In this document: one piece after another, positions 1 through 10,465 of the stretch
Layout of the letters: each line of letters opens with the position of its first letter
Numbering within the stretch: the stretch's first letter is position 1
Origin: Leishmania martiniquensis
Lineage: Eukaryota > Euglenozoa > Kinetoplastea > Trypanosomatida > Trypanosomatidae
Assembly: GCF_017916325.1 (NCBI RefSeq)
Contig: NC_090170.1
Coordinates: 1,421,001 to 1,485,000, forward strand
Length of the DNA stretch: 64,000 bases
Direction of reading: 5' to 3'
Translations under genes and position numbers: made by a program
Notes under the pieces: model-generated
Told to the model about the DNA's origin: nothing
The model's input: only the letters and a program-made list of their open reading frames with translations
The model's database searches: none

Positions 1-312
1 CCCTCGGTGGCCAATCGATTCGCTTACGGCGCACCGACAAGAGCGCCCTTTCTCGCACAGCCTGTCGGAAAGAAGAGCGGGATACAACAGGCCTCGTCCT
101 CCTCTCCCCCCTTTCTCCCTCTCGGCCTCCCTTGCTTGGACCTCGGCAGGTGCGCATACAGAGAGAGAGAAGACAGCATGCAAGCAGGCTTGAAGAGCCA
201 TAGGAAAGAGGAAGACTAAAACTCAGTGCGCTCGTCCTATCTGTGTCGACCCCCACCTCTTGCAAAATCAGCTTCTCAGTGCGCGCGCCCTGAGGCATTG
301 CACAGCTACCTC
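1..312. other. Intergenic, downstream of the methyltransferase gene
   Basis: This stretch lies 3' of the first minus-strand gene. It holds pyrimidine- and purine-rich low-complexity sequence, including a GAGAGA run near 160-170. No supported gene or RNA was seen. Confidence 0.6.
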
Positions 313-1470
313 TCAGCGGCCCAACTTTCGCCCTCCACTTACCTCCTCCGTGGAGCTTCGCGCACGCAGTCGGAAGCGGCCTTGCACGAATCGGCGCGCG
401 AACGACACACTCGTCTTGCGGTTGGTCACCTCGTTAGCGATGATGTCAAGCGTGATCACCTCAAAGCCAGCGCCCTCGAAGAGTGAGCGAACTTCCTCTA
501 GGGAAAAGAAGTGACTAAGTGTACCGTTGGTGCGCTCGTAGGTGTTCGTGCCACCGGTGCCATTGTCCCAATCGCCGCGCCGCCGGTGCAACGACGACTG
601 AAACCGGCGCTCCGCGTGATCACTGACGGCGTAGTCGCGGAAGTACAGCACCCCTCCAGGGCGCGCCATGCATCGGGCAAGGCGGCTGATGACGATGGCA
701 TGTGTGGAGACGGGAATGGAACAGAGAACGAAAATGAGGGACACGAACTCCGGCAACCCGCAGACTGGTGCTCTGTCTACCACCGTAGGGCGGTCCATCT
801 CTGCGGCGCCCGTGGAAGGTGTGGAGGACGCTGCCGCGCTCGTTCCCTCGGGTGTGAAGAACGGACAGTCTGTCACCTCCGACTCGCTGGGATTCCACAC
901 ACACACGTGCACCTTTGCTGCTAGCGCCGGTGGCAAAAGTGCCACCTTCTCCTCGAGCAATGATATAGCGACAGATGAGATGTCGAAGCCGAGCAGCGCG
1001 CGCCAATGACGGAGATGACCATACTGGGCGAAAACGGGAAGCATTGCATTACCCACCCCACAACCTGCCTCCATCCACGAAAACGAGCACGCAGGCGAGA
1101 CGGAGGCGTTGGACGTACTCGGTGAAACCTCGTCTGGGGTGCCAGCTTGCTCTTCAGACGCCGCGGCCGCGTCGATCGCCGCGCGCAGCTCGTGAAACTC
1201 CCGCAGTATGTAGTGCCGATCCCTGTACCCGTTGACTGTGTTATTACGGTAGTACAAATCCCATTCGCGCTTGTGCATGTCAGTGTGCCGGTTCACGCGG
1301 CGCGGCTGCAGTTGGCCACCGCTGTACGGGCGGTAGTCGGGCACAAAGGGCGGATGCAGCGGCGGCGGCGAGCGAGCCCGCTTGTGCCCGTTTGAAGCGT
1401 CATGCAAGCATGAGGAGCTGGAAGCTTGTGACAGCTGGGCCGGCTCTTCTGCGGCTGTGGGTGCGTTCAT
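313..1470 (-). CDS. tRNA N3-methylcytidine methyltransferase, METTL2/METTL6/Trm140-like
   Basis: The 385-residue protein is a class I SAM-dependent methyltransferase. Family members methylate C32 of the anticodon loop of selected tRNAs. After a low-complexity N-terminus (1-60) comes the family lead-in, WDLYYRNN at 70-77 followed by RDRHYILREF at 83-92. The SAM motif I is MEAGCGVGNAML at 133-144, and GFDIS at 161-165 is the acidic end of strand 2. GGVLYFRDYAVSDHAERRF at 272-290 matches the family's strand with its RDY element. YERTNGTLSHFF at 311-322 and the C-terminal NRKTSV also fit. A 30-residue Ala/Ser/Pro-rich insert sits at 202-235. The start is a true ATG. The family is clear; whether it is the METTL2, METTL6 or METTL8 type is not, nor is the location (cytosolic or mitochondrial). 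Confidence 0.85.
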   Translation of the reverse strand: MNAPTAAEEPAQLSQASSSSCLHDASNGHKRARSPPPLHPPFVPDYRPYSGGQLQPRRVNRHTDMHKREWDLYYRNNTVNGYRDRHYILREFHELRAAIDAAAASEEQAGTPDEVSPSTSNASVSPACSFSWMEAGCGVGNAMLPVFAQYGHLRHWRALLGFDISSVAISLLEEKVALLPPALAAKVHVCVWNPSESEVTDCPFFTPEGTSAAASSTPSTGAAEMDRPTVVDRAPVCGLPEFVSLIFVLCSIPVSTHAIVISRLARCMARPGGVLYFRDYAVSDHAERRFQSSLHRRRGDWDNGTGGTNTYERTNGTLSHFFSLEEVRSLFEGAGFEVITLDIIANEVTNRKTSVSFARRFVQGRFRLRARSSTEEVSGGRKLGR

Positions 1471-2178
1471 GACTCAAGTTCACGCGACCGGCTGCACCAA
1501 CTCGTAAGCGCGCGTTCGGGTGCGTAGCTGACACCTTCCCCAGGTGTTGTGCGCACGTTCTTGTTGCTTTCCTACTCGCAAAGTGGCACCGCTGAAGAGG
1601 GGTTCCCTCTCCACCCCCTTCCCCTCTTGTACACCTTTTTGTTCCTTAATGGTGGCTGCACGCCTCTCCCAACACCACTGATCCCATGTTTGTGAAGCGC
1701 GAGATCACACGCCGAAGAGCAAAAGTGAGGGCAGGTGAGCGAATGGAATAGTCTGGGGATTGGGCGACGTGTGGTGGCGCTGGAAGCCCGACGGCGAAAG
1801 GGAGATGAGCGCGGCCAGCCTTGCCAAATACACAGATGCACCTGCTATGAGAGCCCACGACTGGGAGAAATGTGCCTGTAGAGAGAAAACCAGAGAGCAG
1901 ACTGCACGATGATTGTGCGCGCGATAGCGCCCTGACACGCATACCTGGCTAGCTCGCGCTACCTAAGCGGCCAGCTGCCAAGGGGTAGCAGAGCCCTCAT
2001 CGCCTGCGGAGGCCTGCGTTATGCTGTTGAAGATCGTTTTTGTTTCTTTACGAATTGACAGAGCAGTAAGCGAGAGAGAGGGAGAGAGGGGTGAGCACCA
2101 ACCCCCCTCCACCCCTCTTCCCCTCCCCCGCTCGCGAGCCGTGACGACAAGCGAAAAGGAAAAGAGGAGCCGCGGCAA
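1471..2178. other. Intergenic region between cyclophilin and methyltransferase genes
   Basis: About 0.7 kb without a supported gene. On the minus strand it carries several pyrimidine runs (for example the complement of 2064-2092 and of 1797-1815), as expected for trans-splicing and polyadenylation signals between polycistronic genes. No conserved open frame was recognised. Confidence 0.5.
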
Positions 2179-2889
2179 CTACAGCTTCATCTTTCCCTCC
2201 GCAAAGGGGTTGTAGAGTACGGTGACGTTTGTGATGCGAGCTTGAGATGCGACCTGAACGAAGTTCTTCGCGTCCACCTCCGCCGAGGCCTCCTCTAGTG
2301 CACGGAGCACGGCGTCCCCGCACTTGGGTGCCGCGTCGCTGACTGCATCAGGCCCACTCATGGCAATAGGGTCTCCCGCGACCACGACAGCTTCCGAGGC
2401 TGAGTAGACACCGTTCAGGTCCACCACGCCGAAGGCAGTGTAAACACCGTCGAACGAAGGCTGCGGACTCAAAGTAATAAAAAATTGAGAGGCGTTCGTG
2501 TCCGCCTTGGTTCCCTTGTGGGCCATAGAGAGGGTGCCGCGATGCGCGGATGTCGTGACACCAAAGCCCTCATCGTGAAAATAACGCCCCGGAAGGATGC
2601 CAGCGGCAGCTACTGACGCAGCCTCCCTCGACACGGAATCATCACCTTCGCCGCGGTTAACGGCGTGGGCGAGAGGAGGCAACTTGGCAAATATGGATTC
2701 GCCACCTTTGCCGGTGTTCGTAGGATCACCACTTTGGAGCAAAATGCCGGGGAAATGGCGATAGAAGGCGCACCCGTCGTAGTACCCTGAAGCGCAGAGA
2801 GCGAGGAAGTTGAAAGAGGCCTGGGGGCATGTCTGATAGTGTAGCAGCACGGGAAGGTCTCCAGCGCTGGTGTGCAAGACGACCGCCAT
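2179..2889 (-). CDS. Cyclophilin-type peptidyl-prolyl cis-trans isomerase, PPIL3-like
   Basis: The protein (236 residues from the first ATG) is a cyclophilin, catalysing cis-trans isomerisation of X-Pro bonds. It begins almost directly with strand 1 (MAVVLHTSAGDLPVLL), like the small PPIL3/PPIL1 spliceosomal cyclophilins, so no targeting peptide is seen. The core motif FYRHFPGILLQSGDPTNTG at 42-60 keeps the catalytic Arg and the Gln, but the canonical Phe and Met are Ile49 and Leu50. The second motif GTLSMAHKG...ASQFFITL spans 118-140, and YTAFGVV follows at 150-156. About 35 extra residues (72-107) interrupt the fold where short cyclophilins have a loop. A longer frame reaches 2940, but only through a TTG codon, so the ATG at 2889 was chosen. 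The substrate is unknown. Confidence 0.88.
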   Translation of the reverse strand: MAVVLHTSAGDLPVLLHYQTCPQASFNFLALCASGYYDGCAFYRHFPGILLQSGDPTNTGKGGESIFAKLPPLAHAVNRGEGDDSVSREAASVAAAGILPGRYFHDEGFGVTTSAHRGTLSMAHKGTKADTNASQFFITLSPQPSFDGVYTAFGVVDLNGVYSASEAVVVAGDPIAMSGPDAVSDAAPKCGDAVLRALEEASAEVDAKNFVQVASQARITNVTVLYNPFAEGKMKL

Positions 2890-3363
2890 GGCTTGCAGGG
2901 TTCTACACGCGCACAGCAGGGCGAGCTGAATACAGCGCAAAAGATCCGGCAGCGGCAGAAAGAAGGCACAGAAGCAGGGTTAGCACGCAAGAGAACGTGA
3001 GAGCAACGAAGCAACCATGTAAGCAGCGCCACCACCACGTACCATGGTGAGGAAGAGTCGGTAAAGGTCGCATCGGAAACGAGTGCAGTCTCAAGCCACC
3101 GCCACATCATTCGGCATCTTGCTCTCATTTGCAGCGGATGTGCTCCCCACCCCACGGCCCGCGAGCACCGCACCGCTCCAGCCGGGCTGCCACATGGCCA
3201 GACGCGCGGCCCGCTGCCGCGCACCCCACCCACTCTCGCCTCGCAGGTCGCTGCGACGCAGCGCCATTCAAGAGCCGGCTGCCAGCGTCTCTTGCGATGC
3301 ATCGCTCTGGCTCTCTCACTGCCAGAAGTAGCTCGGCATGGCCGTGGGGGGGCAGTCGTGCTG

Positions 3364-3437
3364 CCTTGCCTCGCCGCCGCGTGGGCACTGGGCCCCTCTC
3401 ACCGCGCCCCGCCCCCTACCACCACCAGGCGGAGGTG
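3364..3437. repeat. Dispersed repeat segment, SIDER-like (copy a)
   Basis: The sequence starting CCTTGCCTCGCC and ending CCAGGCGGAGGTG recurs at 25153-25215 with small gaps. The length, the GC-rich character and the position in a presumed 3' UTR fit the short degenerate retroposons (SIDER) that are abundant in Leishmania intergenic regions. The family assignment is inference; I could not compare it with a consensus. Confidence 0.4.
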
Positions 3438-4092
3438 CTCCCTGTGGCGAAGGCAGTGGAAGGTGGAGAGCAACACAACGAATGCGTAGTCCACATGGAA
3501 GCGTGAGGCAGGAGCCTTGCAGTCAGACGATTTCCTCTGATGACCCTCTCATAGAAGGGGGAGGGCGGGGGGGGCATATTTTTTTCCACCTATGCACACA
3601 TGTGTATAATTGGGAGCGGTGCATTTCCCACAGGCAGAAGTCGGTAAGAGGAACGGCAATCGTAAGAAGAGCAAAGCACAGTCGCAGACGAACACACGGA
3701 AGTTCAGTCGTTTTTCTTTTGCCACCGACGCGTGCACCGGAGCTCCAGCGGCAACGACGGGCTCCGAGGGTTGACATCTACCCCACGAATACACCCCTCG
3801 GACTCTGTTATGCCCTTTCGTCTTCAAGCTCAAACGATTGCATGTACACATCGGCGGAGAGGCCGAGTACCCAACGTACGCACCCGTGCGCTAAGATAGG
3901 GAGCCACATACGGCGAAGCAGCAAGGAGAGAGCCACATGCAGGAGTAAGAGGAGCACAACCTCGACAGTAGCACCCAGCGAGGGGCGCAACAGGAAGAGA
4001 TGCGGCTAGTTTGCAAGCACGGGCAAAACAGAAAAAGTCTGTGTGTGTGTGGGTGGGTGGGTGGGGGGAGAAGCGGATGTACCTGATACAGT

Positions 4093-4126
4093 CACTCGCG
4101 ACTCGTCTCCCCACGAGACGCGAGTG
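4093..4126. other. Imperfect inverted repeat, hairpin-forming
   Basis: Two 14-base arms (4093-4106 and 4113-4126) are reverse complements with one mismatch and are separated by a six-base pyrimidine loop. The stem is GC-rich, so the transcript of either strand could form a stable hairpin. It lies between the IscU and cyclophilin genes, 1.3 kb 3' of IscU. The function is unknown. Confidence 0.5.
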
Positions 4127-5445
4127 TAACAAAAGCCGCTTCGTCGGAGAGGACGCCGCAGCGCCGAAGTAAGCTGGGGAAAGAACGGAGCCGATGGGAA
4201 ACTCCTCTTCCTTTGTTTTTTTCGAAACGAATACCCGAGGCAAATAACAGATTACTCCTAGGGCGCTTCGCCAAGCCAGAATGCGCCCAAATCGCCTCAG
4301 CACCCTCTGCCACGCTTATGCGCATATATATATATATAGCGCATCATCAAGCTTCTTCTCGCTACCCCCCCCTCCTCAACACCTTCACGCAAAGATCATC
4401 TAGCGGGACTCATGCCACCGCGACAACACAGAAGCGCCGGGGGAACTCAAACTTCGCAGTGACACTCGACGCTCCGCCGAAATAGCAGTGCTTTCGAAGG
4501 GTTAGTGTGAGGCGCTGGAGTCTCACGGAGTACACGCCTTTTTTTGTTCATCAAGCACACTGTGCTCCTCGATGCCACCGAGTCGGCCCTGTGGCCGCCC
4601 TTTCTGTCGTGTCTGCTGCTCTGCGTATGAACACGTTGAAAACCATTTGCACACACCAAGACGGCACGAGCAGCAACGCAATGAAAAAAAAAAATAAGCG
4701 TTTCGGCCGCAGCTGTCGCATAGACAGAGCGAGCGGCGCGACATCCACAGTGCATGATGGCTGAATGGGCAAAGAGAAGAATCGTACTCAATCGAGAGAC
4801 GGCAGCCTTCGCCGGTGGTAACGCGAAAGGCAGACACACAGAGACAGAGACGCCGCGCGGTAAAGGCGGCCATTGCAAAGCGGTGATGGCCGAGAAGGAA
4901 GGGGAGCCCCTGAGAGTTCGCTTTCAACCCTCTCGCACCGTATGCAAGCGTGCGTGTAGAGTCGCGGCGATCGCCCGCTTCGTTTGGCCGCCCTTCGGTA
5001 CTGCCCACGCGGCGGCATGGAAAATGAGGAGGAGGGGGAGGGGGCAGTGGCACTGGCAGCGCAGGGTAGGAGTTGCAGCTGCCCATGCATGGGCACGCAC
5101 GCGACAGCAACAGCAGAAGCAGGAGAAAACTACACGAGGAGGAGGCACGTGCGACAAAAAGGGGGGAGGAGTGCGAAGGGATGGAGAGCAGTACGGGCAA
5201 CAGTAAGGGGGGAGGGGAGGGAAAGGCGTCGCACGCGCCTTGTTGCAGACCCACAACCCGATCCGCCCCCCCAAGCACCATATACACACACACAACTCTG
5301 CTAGCCCGATCGATATCCCGTGGCCACCATCGGCCCTCTCGCGCCGCTTACAAGAGCGTTTGCCCTCTCGATCCGGTTTATGAGGTTAGTTCGCCGTCGC
5401 GCACAAGGACAGATGCGCGAGTTCCGTTTCTCCACGCCAGCACGT

Positions 5446-5943
5446 TTACTCCCTATCGGCTTCTTCCTTCCGCTTCGACACTTTACTCTTCAGCGTCGGG
5501 TTCTTCGACAGATAGTTCTCGACCGCAGCGTGGATTGTCTCCTCTGCCAACATGGAGCAGTGCAGCTTCACCGGAGGCAGTGAGAGCTCTTGTGCGATTT
5601 CCTTGTTCGTCAGCTTCAGAGCGTCCGCAACGGTCTTGCCGCGAATCGCCTGCGACGCGTACGACGACGCAGCGATCGCGCTCCCGCAGCCGAACGCCTT
5701 GAATCTGACGTCTTCGATCACGAGCGTGTCGGGGTTTACCTTCACCTGCATCTGCGTCATGTCACCGCATTCCGGTGCGCCGCGCAGCCCGGTGCCCACG
5801 TTCGGGTCGTTTTTGTCCAGCTTGCCCACGTTACGCGGGTTTTTGTAGTGGTCCTGTACCTTATCGCTGTACAGCGTACGCACGGGGCTCAGCCGCGCAG
5901 TCAACAGCACCGTTGCCGCCGCGACACGAGAGAAGGCGCGCAT
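5446..5943 (-). CDS. ISCU: Mitochondrial iron-sulfur cluster scaffold protein IscU
   Basis: The 165-residue protein is the scaffold on which the Nfs1 desulfurase complex assembles [2Fe-2S] clusters in the mitochondrion. The first 24 residues (MRAFSRVAAATVLLTARLSP and on) are basic, hydroxylated and lack acidic residues: a typical mitochondrial presequence. The three cluster-binding cysteines are present: Cys59 in GAPECGD, Cys86 in AFGCGSAIAASS and Cys129 in KLHCSMLAE. Asp61, next to the first cysteine, is kept. LPPVK at 122-126 is the classical binding site for the mitochondrial Hsp70 partner. The C-terminus carries a short Lys-rich extension (152-165). The frame extends upstream, but the ATG at 5943 gives the expected length and presequence. 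Confidence 0.96.
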   Translation of the reverse strand: MRAFSRVAAATVLLTARLSPVRTLYSDKVQDHYKNPRNVGKLDKNDPNVGTGLRGAPECGDMTQMQVKVNPDTLVIEDVRFKAFGCGSAIAASSYASQAIRGKTVADALKLTNKEIAQELSLPPVKLHCSMLAEETIHAAVENYLSKNPTLKSKVSKRKEEADRE

Positions 5944-6519
5944 TGCTGAGCGAGGCAGGAAGAAGAGGTGGTGAGGAGAGGAGCTGTGGTGGTCCAAAAT
6001 TAGAAGCAGCGCGGGAAGGGGTCGGCCTGCACGCGTACAGCACGTCGTAGAAGAGAGGTGTTTGGAACACAGTTCGGTCGACGGTTCTGCGGGTGTGCGT
6101 AGAGGAAGGAGTGGCAGGGAGGTTGATTGCCGCGAGAGGGGGTGCAAGGTGGAGGAGCACTCAAGCAAACGGCTAGAGGGGGAAATGTGAAAGAGTGTAG
6201 GAATGCCAGAGTGGCGGCGTGGCAACGCAAGGCAGACCCAGCGCACATCCACATCACGAACCCCGCGTGAACTGTGACGAGAAGCCAGGTAACGAGAGCG
6301 CCAGGGCGGACAACGGGCCTACCTGCACCTGCCACCGGCGACGCCTTCTCGTACGTGTTTCCTTCAGTGTTTATTACGATAGAAATACTAAAGATGACGC
6401 GCCACGCAACTCAACTAGCTGGCCGCCAAAGAGAAGGGGTACGGTGTTGCCAAAACGGCTGCACAGGGCCCAAGTGACGCGCTTGTGCGTGGCCAGCTCA
6501 TTCGGCCTGCCGGCAGCCC
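5944..6519. other. Intergenic region between MATE transporter and IscU
   Basis: About 0.58 kb. The minus strand just upstream of IscU is strongly pyrimidine-rich (complement of 5950-5982), with AG dinucleotides nearby that could be spliced-leader acceptors. No gene was seen. Confidence 0.5.
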
Positions 6520-8382
6520 TCACGGCGGCACGTTGGGGTGCCCGCTGGCCTGCTGGAGCACCTTCGCAGCAGAAGTGGCCGACGGCTTCTGCGTCGATGT
6601 ACGCGGCGCGGTGGGGTCGACAAACCGTTGCACAGTGACAACCTGTGGGAGTGTCAGAGGAGGGGTTTCACCATCTAGTGGCGCCTGAGCGGAGGTATTG
6701 ATGACGTTAGCACCAGCATTACCAGGCTGTCCGTCGTCCGGCATCGCCGTGGTGTCTATGTGCGGCTTCAGGTCCTCCCACTTGATGTACCAGAGCAGGA
6801 TGTAGATGTACAGAGGAGTCCCCACAGCCGTGACGCCGGTAAAAGGTCCGATCCACAGCGCCTTGATGCCAATCTTGAAATAGAAGAAGAGCAGAAAACT
6901 CAGGGGCACACCAACCACGCAGAACGCCACGGTGATAATCGCCGCCCCGAGCTTCTGCAACTCACACCCGCGCAGAGCACCCATCACGGTGCTCTGGAAA
7001 ACGTCGAAGAAGTGATATGGCATTACCAACCACATCAGTTCGCGGTAGATGGCTGCTACAGCATCGACCTCCTCCGCTTTTACGAAGAACGACGGAATAA
7101 ACGACTCCATGAGCAGGCACAGCGCGACATCGACAGCGGCAATGCACAACACAACAGCGAATGCGGTAAAGGTAATGCGCCGGGCAAGGAGCGGCTTGCC
7201 CTCACCAATCGCGTTGCCCACGAACACAGAAGTCAGTATCATCACACCGGAGCCCATGGACCACATCACACCGAAGACCTGCAGAGTAATCGTGTATGCC
7301 CCAAGCTCCGCGGACGTTCCGTATCCACCCGCAAGCGCGTTCACTTCAAGAGCGACCCACTCGCTCAGCATCATGCCCATAGAAGGCAGGGCGATTTTCG
7401 CAAGACTGCCGAGGTTTCGCGTGCAGCGAATATCCCACCCGCCCCATGTTAGCTTGTCCTGGCCAGTGTATCGTAGGTAGCAGATGAGACCCACGACCGT
7501 GCCCGTCATCATTATCAGCCACGCAATCGGCGAGCCGGCAAAACCGAAGAGCTTCACAAAGATGAGCTGCAGAATGGGATTCGAGATGGCGGCGGAAATG
7601 AGTGCAACAGGCAGCGGTTTCGTGAGATGCTGACATGAATAATACCGCTGGATAAGCTGAAACGCCATCGCCCCGGGAATTCCAAACACAGCCCAGCGAC
7701 ACCACCGGCCGGTGTAGTACACTACAGTGGCGCTCTCACCAGCAGCCGTAAGCAGCCCGTCAGCAAAGCAGAGGACGACACCCAGCGGCACGGCAGCCAC
7801 CATGAGAATAATGGCCATGCGCTGAGCATAAATGCCGTACATGTGCAGCGTGTGAGGCGCAGGTGGCTCCATCGCTATGCCCGCCCGGGCAGCTGCCTCC
7901 TTCGCGCGCGCCAGCCTCTTTTCCTCCTCCCGTCGGAAGTGGCCAAAGCTGTGCGATAGTACCGTCTCCAGTGCACCGCACAGCCCGGCACCAAACGCGA
8001 ACCCTGTGGCATTCACCAGCCCCAGGGCAAGGGACGCGCCGCCCATGGCTTCAAGGCCAAGCAGCCTCCCAATCACCAGGATAATTGTGAGGTTCAGCGA
8101 AAACTGCGCCAGCGACGACAGTGTAAGAGGGTAGCCTACAAAGAGGAACTTTTTCGCAATGTCCATGGTCGATATGTCCTTGGCCATGCCAGGTGCCGCC
8201 TCCTCGCCATTGACAGCGAGCGGCGTGCCGCCCTCAGGTAGGTGGCCTGTACTCGCGATGGCGTGAGCGATAGACTCAAGATCGGCCGCCGCGCCGCGTC
8301 CAGCAGCTGAGATGTGCGAGGTGAAGGACAGGTTCTCGATCACCACGTCACTGTCGGAGTTGGAAAGCGGTTGTGCGGACAT
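6520..8382 (-). CDS. MATE-family multidrug/toxic compound extrusion transporter
   Basis: The 620-residue integral membrane protein resembles eukaryotic MATE transporters, which exchange organic cations or drugs for protons or sodium. Residues 1-75 are hydrophilic and probably cytosolic. About twelve hydrophobic segments follow, starting with the stretch after MAKDISTMDIAKKFLFVG. Family-like features are the first bundle reading LGLEAMGGASLALGLVNATGFAFGAG, the pseudo-twofold second half starting near GSLAKIALPSMGMMLSEWVALE, and GCELQKLGAAIITVAFCVVGVPLSF, the 'aggr-cq-G...N' position of the family in variant form. A charged insert (FGHFRREEEKRLARAKEAAARAG) enlarges the loop after helix 2. The C-terminal 60 residues are Pro/Thr-rich. 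The start is the first in-frame ATG; an upstream extension would need a non-ATG codon. The substrate cannot be read from sequence. Confidence 0.88.
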   Translation of the reverse strand: MSAQPLSNSDSDVVIENLSFTSHISAAGRGAAADLESIAHAIASTGHLPEGGTPLAVNGEEAAPGMAKDISTMDIAKKFLFVGYPLTLSSLAQFSLNLTIILVIGRLLGLEAMGGASLALGLVNATGFAFGAGLCGALETVLSHSFGHFRREEEKRLARAKEAAARAGIAMEPPAPHTLHMYGIYAQRMAIILMVAAVPLGVVLCFADGLLTAAGESATVVYYTGRWCRWAVFGIPGAMAFQLIQRYYSCQHLTKPLPVALISAAISNPILQLIFVKLFGFAGSPIAWLIMMTGTVVGLICYLRYTGQDKLTWGGWDIRCTRNLGSLAKIALPSMGMMLSEWVALEVNALAGGYGTSAELGAYTITLQVFGVMWSMGSGVMILTSVFVGNAIGEGKPLLARRITFTAFAVVLCIAAVDVALCLLMESFIPSFFVKAEEVDAVAAIYRELMWLVMPYHFFDVFQSTVMGALRGCELQKLGAAIITVAFCVVGVPLSFLLFFYFKIGIKALWIGPFTGVTAVGTPLYIYILLWYIKWEDLKPHIDTTAMPDDGQPGNAGANVINTSAQAPLDGETPPLTLPQVVTVQRFVDPTAPRTSTQKPSATSAAKVLQQASGHPNVPP

Positions 8383-9865
8383 GACTGAGTCAACGTGTGC
8401 GTCTGGGCTTGTGCGTGCGTGTATGTCTGTCAGTGTTCTGCTGTCCGACTGTACCACCACCACCACAAGGGGAAAAAAATAGAAACGCGAAGCGACGGCG
8501 GAGATCGCAGAAGGAGGAGCACAACAGACAAGCAAAGGGGTAAACAACAACAAAAGAGCCGGCAGGAGGACAATTACGTTAGCGCCTGCAGAGCAGAGTC
8601 AGATGGCGAGTCAGAGAGAGGGAGAGAGAGAGACGGAGAGGTAAAGATGAGGTGAGGGGGAAGAGCTCTCATACACATACGATGGAGTTCGGTAGCCGTG
8701 CCTGATAGACGACCCTCTGCACACACATCTAAGACGAGCTCGAATAATAATAAAAAAATACTAATAATGATAGTAAAGAAATGAATTTGCCCAGGGTAAA
8801 CAGACCAACACCACGAGAGCTGATGGCGCACCAGGACGTACGAAAATCTGTCGCGAAACAATTGGGAACCCAGAAAAAAAAGAGAGAGGCGCGCACTCTA
8901 AACCGAGATACGAAGAGCTGACAGTCACTCATACCCTTGCCAGTACACGCGAATTGCCGCTAGTGGCGAGCTCAAGACAGCTTCGACGATAGCAACGCCA
9001 GATGGAAGACGAAACAAAGGCACCGGCAGAGACACACAGGTGCGCACCACCACAAGACGCACTGGAACTTGTTTTTCGAGAGCTGGAGCAGGAGTGAGAA
9101 GAGAGAGAGACGAGGGCTTCCAGAGAAAAGGGGGAGACGCATACCACGGGCAAAGAGTTGCTGCCACATCACAGATACGGGTGACTATTTGCCGTCTTGG
9201 AAGGCGACACAACGGCCTCAGGGCTTTCGAGAACGAAGTTAGACGCTAAAGGATCACCTCGAATTCCCTCTTCATCGTGTGCTCAGTATGTGTGTGTGTG
9301 TGTGAGTGCGTGCGTTTACGAATTTTTTTGGTGTGTGCATGTGTGGAGAGGTGAGGCGGGGCGGGGGGCGTCCGATAAGCTCATAAGAAAATGGCAAGGA
9401 GGCGGAGAGGACGAAATGTACGGAAAAGATGAGCAGCAGCGGCACGGCCCTGCAAGGGAAGAGAGCGCACGCGATACACTGCACGAGGGAGCCCGAATCC
9501 GGCAGCATCGCAGATCCTACGCGTTTCGGACAGAGGTGGTTCAAAATTGCGTTCCGGTTCGCCGTGCCGCATTTTAGTCAGCCTTTTCTGTCGTGCGCGC
9601 ATTCGCTCGGCACACGCTCAGAGAATCGACAGCATGTGCTGCGCCCCTCATTCACCCCTCGGTGCCTTCCTTGACTTACGGTGCATTACCGGACGACAGT
9701 GTGTCCGTTACTTGCTGCTCGAACACAGTTTTGCTGGCATGCAGCCGGGAGGGTAGCGGTGCGGGACAGCTCGCGACCCTTTCTGCCCACGGAGCAGCAA
9801 CATGCGCATACGCCTCGCATGTCTCGATACGCGCGTCCCTCTCCCCTCGTCCCGGGGCCCATACG
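8383..9865. other. Intergenic region upstream of the MATE gene
   Basis: About 1.5 kb with GAGA tracts (8614-8640), an AT-rich TAATAATAA segment (8743-8775) and a GT run (about 9288-9306). There is a purine-rich stretch just 5' of the MATE start (8465-8560), pyrimidine-rich in the transcript. No supported gene was seen. Confidence 0.5.
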
Positions 9866-10465
9866 TCAGTCCATCTCCACGATACGCCGGAGACGCGCCG
9901 GCGCTTCGTCCTCGCTCGAGTCTTCCTCCATCAGGTCATCCATGTCCATCACGGCGACACCATCGTCATCGTCGCTGCTTTGGGAAAGGGGCACTGAGCG
10001 TCCATGTCCACTGCACTCGCCAAAAGCCGGCGCTGACGGCGACAGCGCACTCAGCAGGTTCAGCATTGCTTGTGCCTGTTCCGCCTTGCGCCGTTGCAGC
10101 TCCTGCTGATTTGCAGCTGTCGGCAAAACGAGGCCGTCTAGGCGCGACATCGCACACCCCTCCGAGGCATCATCTAACTCTTCTAGCACGCCTGCCACAA
10201 CGTTCAGTTGCACCGTTAAGCCCTCGTCCGCGGACGACACCTCCTCCGCGCCGCTGCTGCCCGGCTGCATCCACTCCGGCTCCATCCGCATAGCAGGCAC
10301 CTGCGGCGCGGTTGCAAGGAACCGTTCAATCTGCGCCGTCATCCCACGAAGGGGCCCAGCATCGGCATCCTCGCGCGTGTGTCGCCGCTGCAGAAGGCTC
10401 GCCAGGCGGTGCGCCGCCGCGCCCTCGCTTGTGTCTAGCCGCGCTGTGTCGCGACTCATGCTCAT
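9866..10465 (-). CDS. Hypothetical acidic protein
   Basis: A protein of 199 residues from the ATG at 10465 (a second ATG lies two codons later). I do not recognise a domain. A basic helix-like N-terminus (AAAHRLASLLQRRHTRED) is followed by a charged middle. A predicted amphipathic or coiled-coil helix starts at NQQELQRRKAEQAQAMLNLL. The C-terminus is very acidic: SSDDDDGVAVMDMDDLMEED is followed by further acidic residues. No signal peptide or membrane segment is evident. Low-complexity acidic tails of this kind are common in nuclear and chromatin proteins, but that is only a hint. The frame is clean over 600 bases on the coding strand of the cluster, which supports a real gene. Confidence 0.6.
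   Translation of the reverse strand: MSMSRDTARLDTSEGAAAHRLASLLQRRHTREDADAGPLRGMTAQIERFLATAPQVPAMRMEPEWMQPGSSGAEEVSSADEGLTVQLNVVAGVLEELDDASEGCAMSRLDGLVLPTAANQQELQRRKAEQAQAMLNLLSALSPSAPAFGECSGHGRSVPLSQSSDDDDGVAVMDMDDLMEEDSSEDEAPARLRRIVEMD

Larger units (their letters stand above)
2890..5445. other. Long intergenic region 3' of the IscU gene
   Basis: About 2.5 kb between IscU (upstream in transcription) and cyclophilin. It contains a segment shared with a repeat at 25.15 kb (3364-3437), a long imperfect hairpin (4093-4126), an AT dinucleotide run (about 4324-4338), a GT/GGGT run (about 4041-4065) and A-rich tracts. No supported gene was seen. Several frames of 100-250 codons exist, but they overlap each other in many frames and have low-complexity composition. 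Confidence 0.55.

Noticed and set aside
4324..4338. AT dinucleotide run as a possible promoter element
   Set aside because: Trypanosomatid protein genes lack TATA-type promoters; it is better read as a simple repeat in a spacer.
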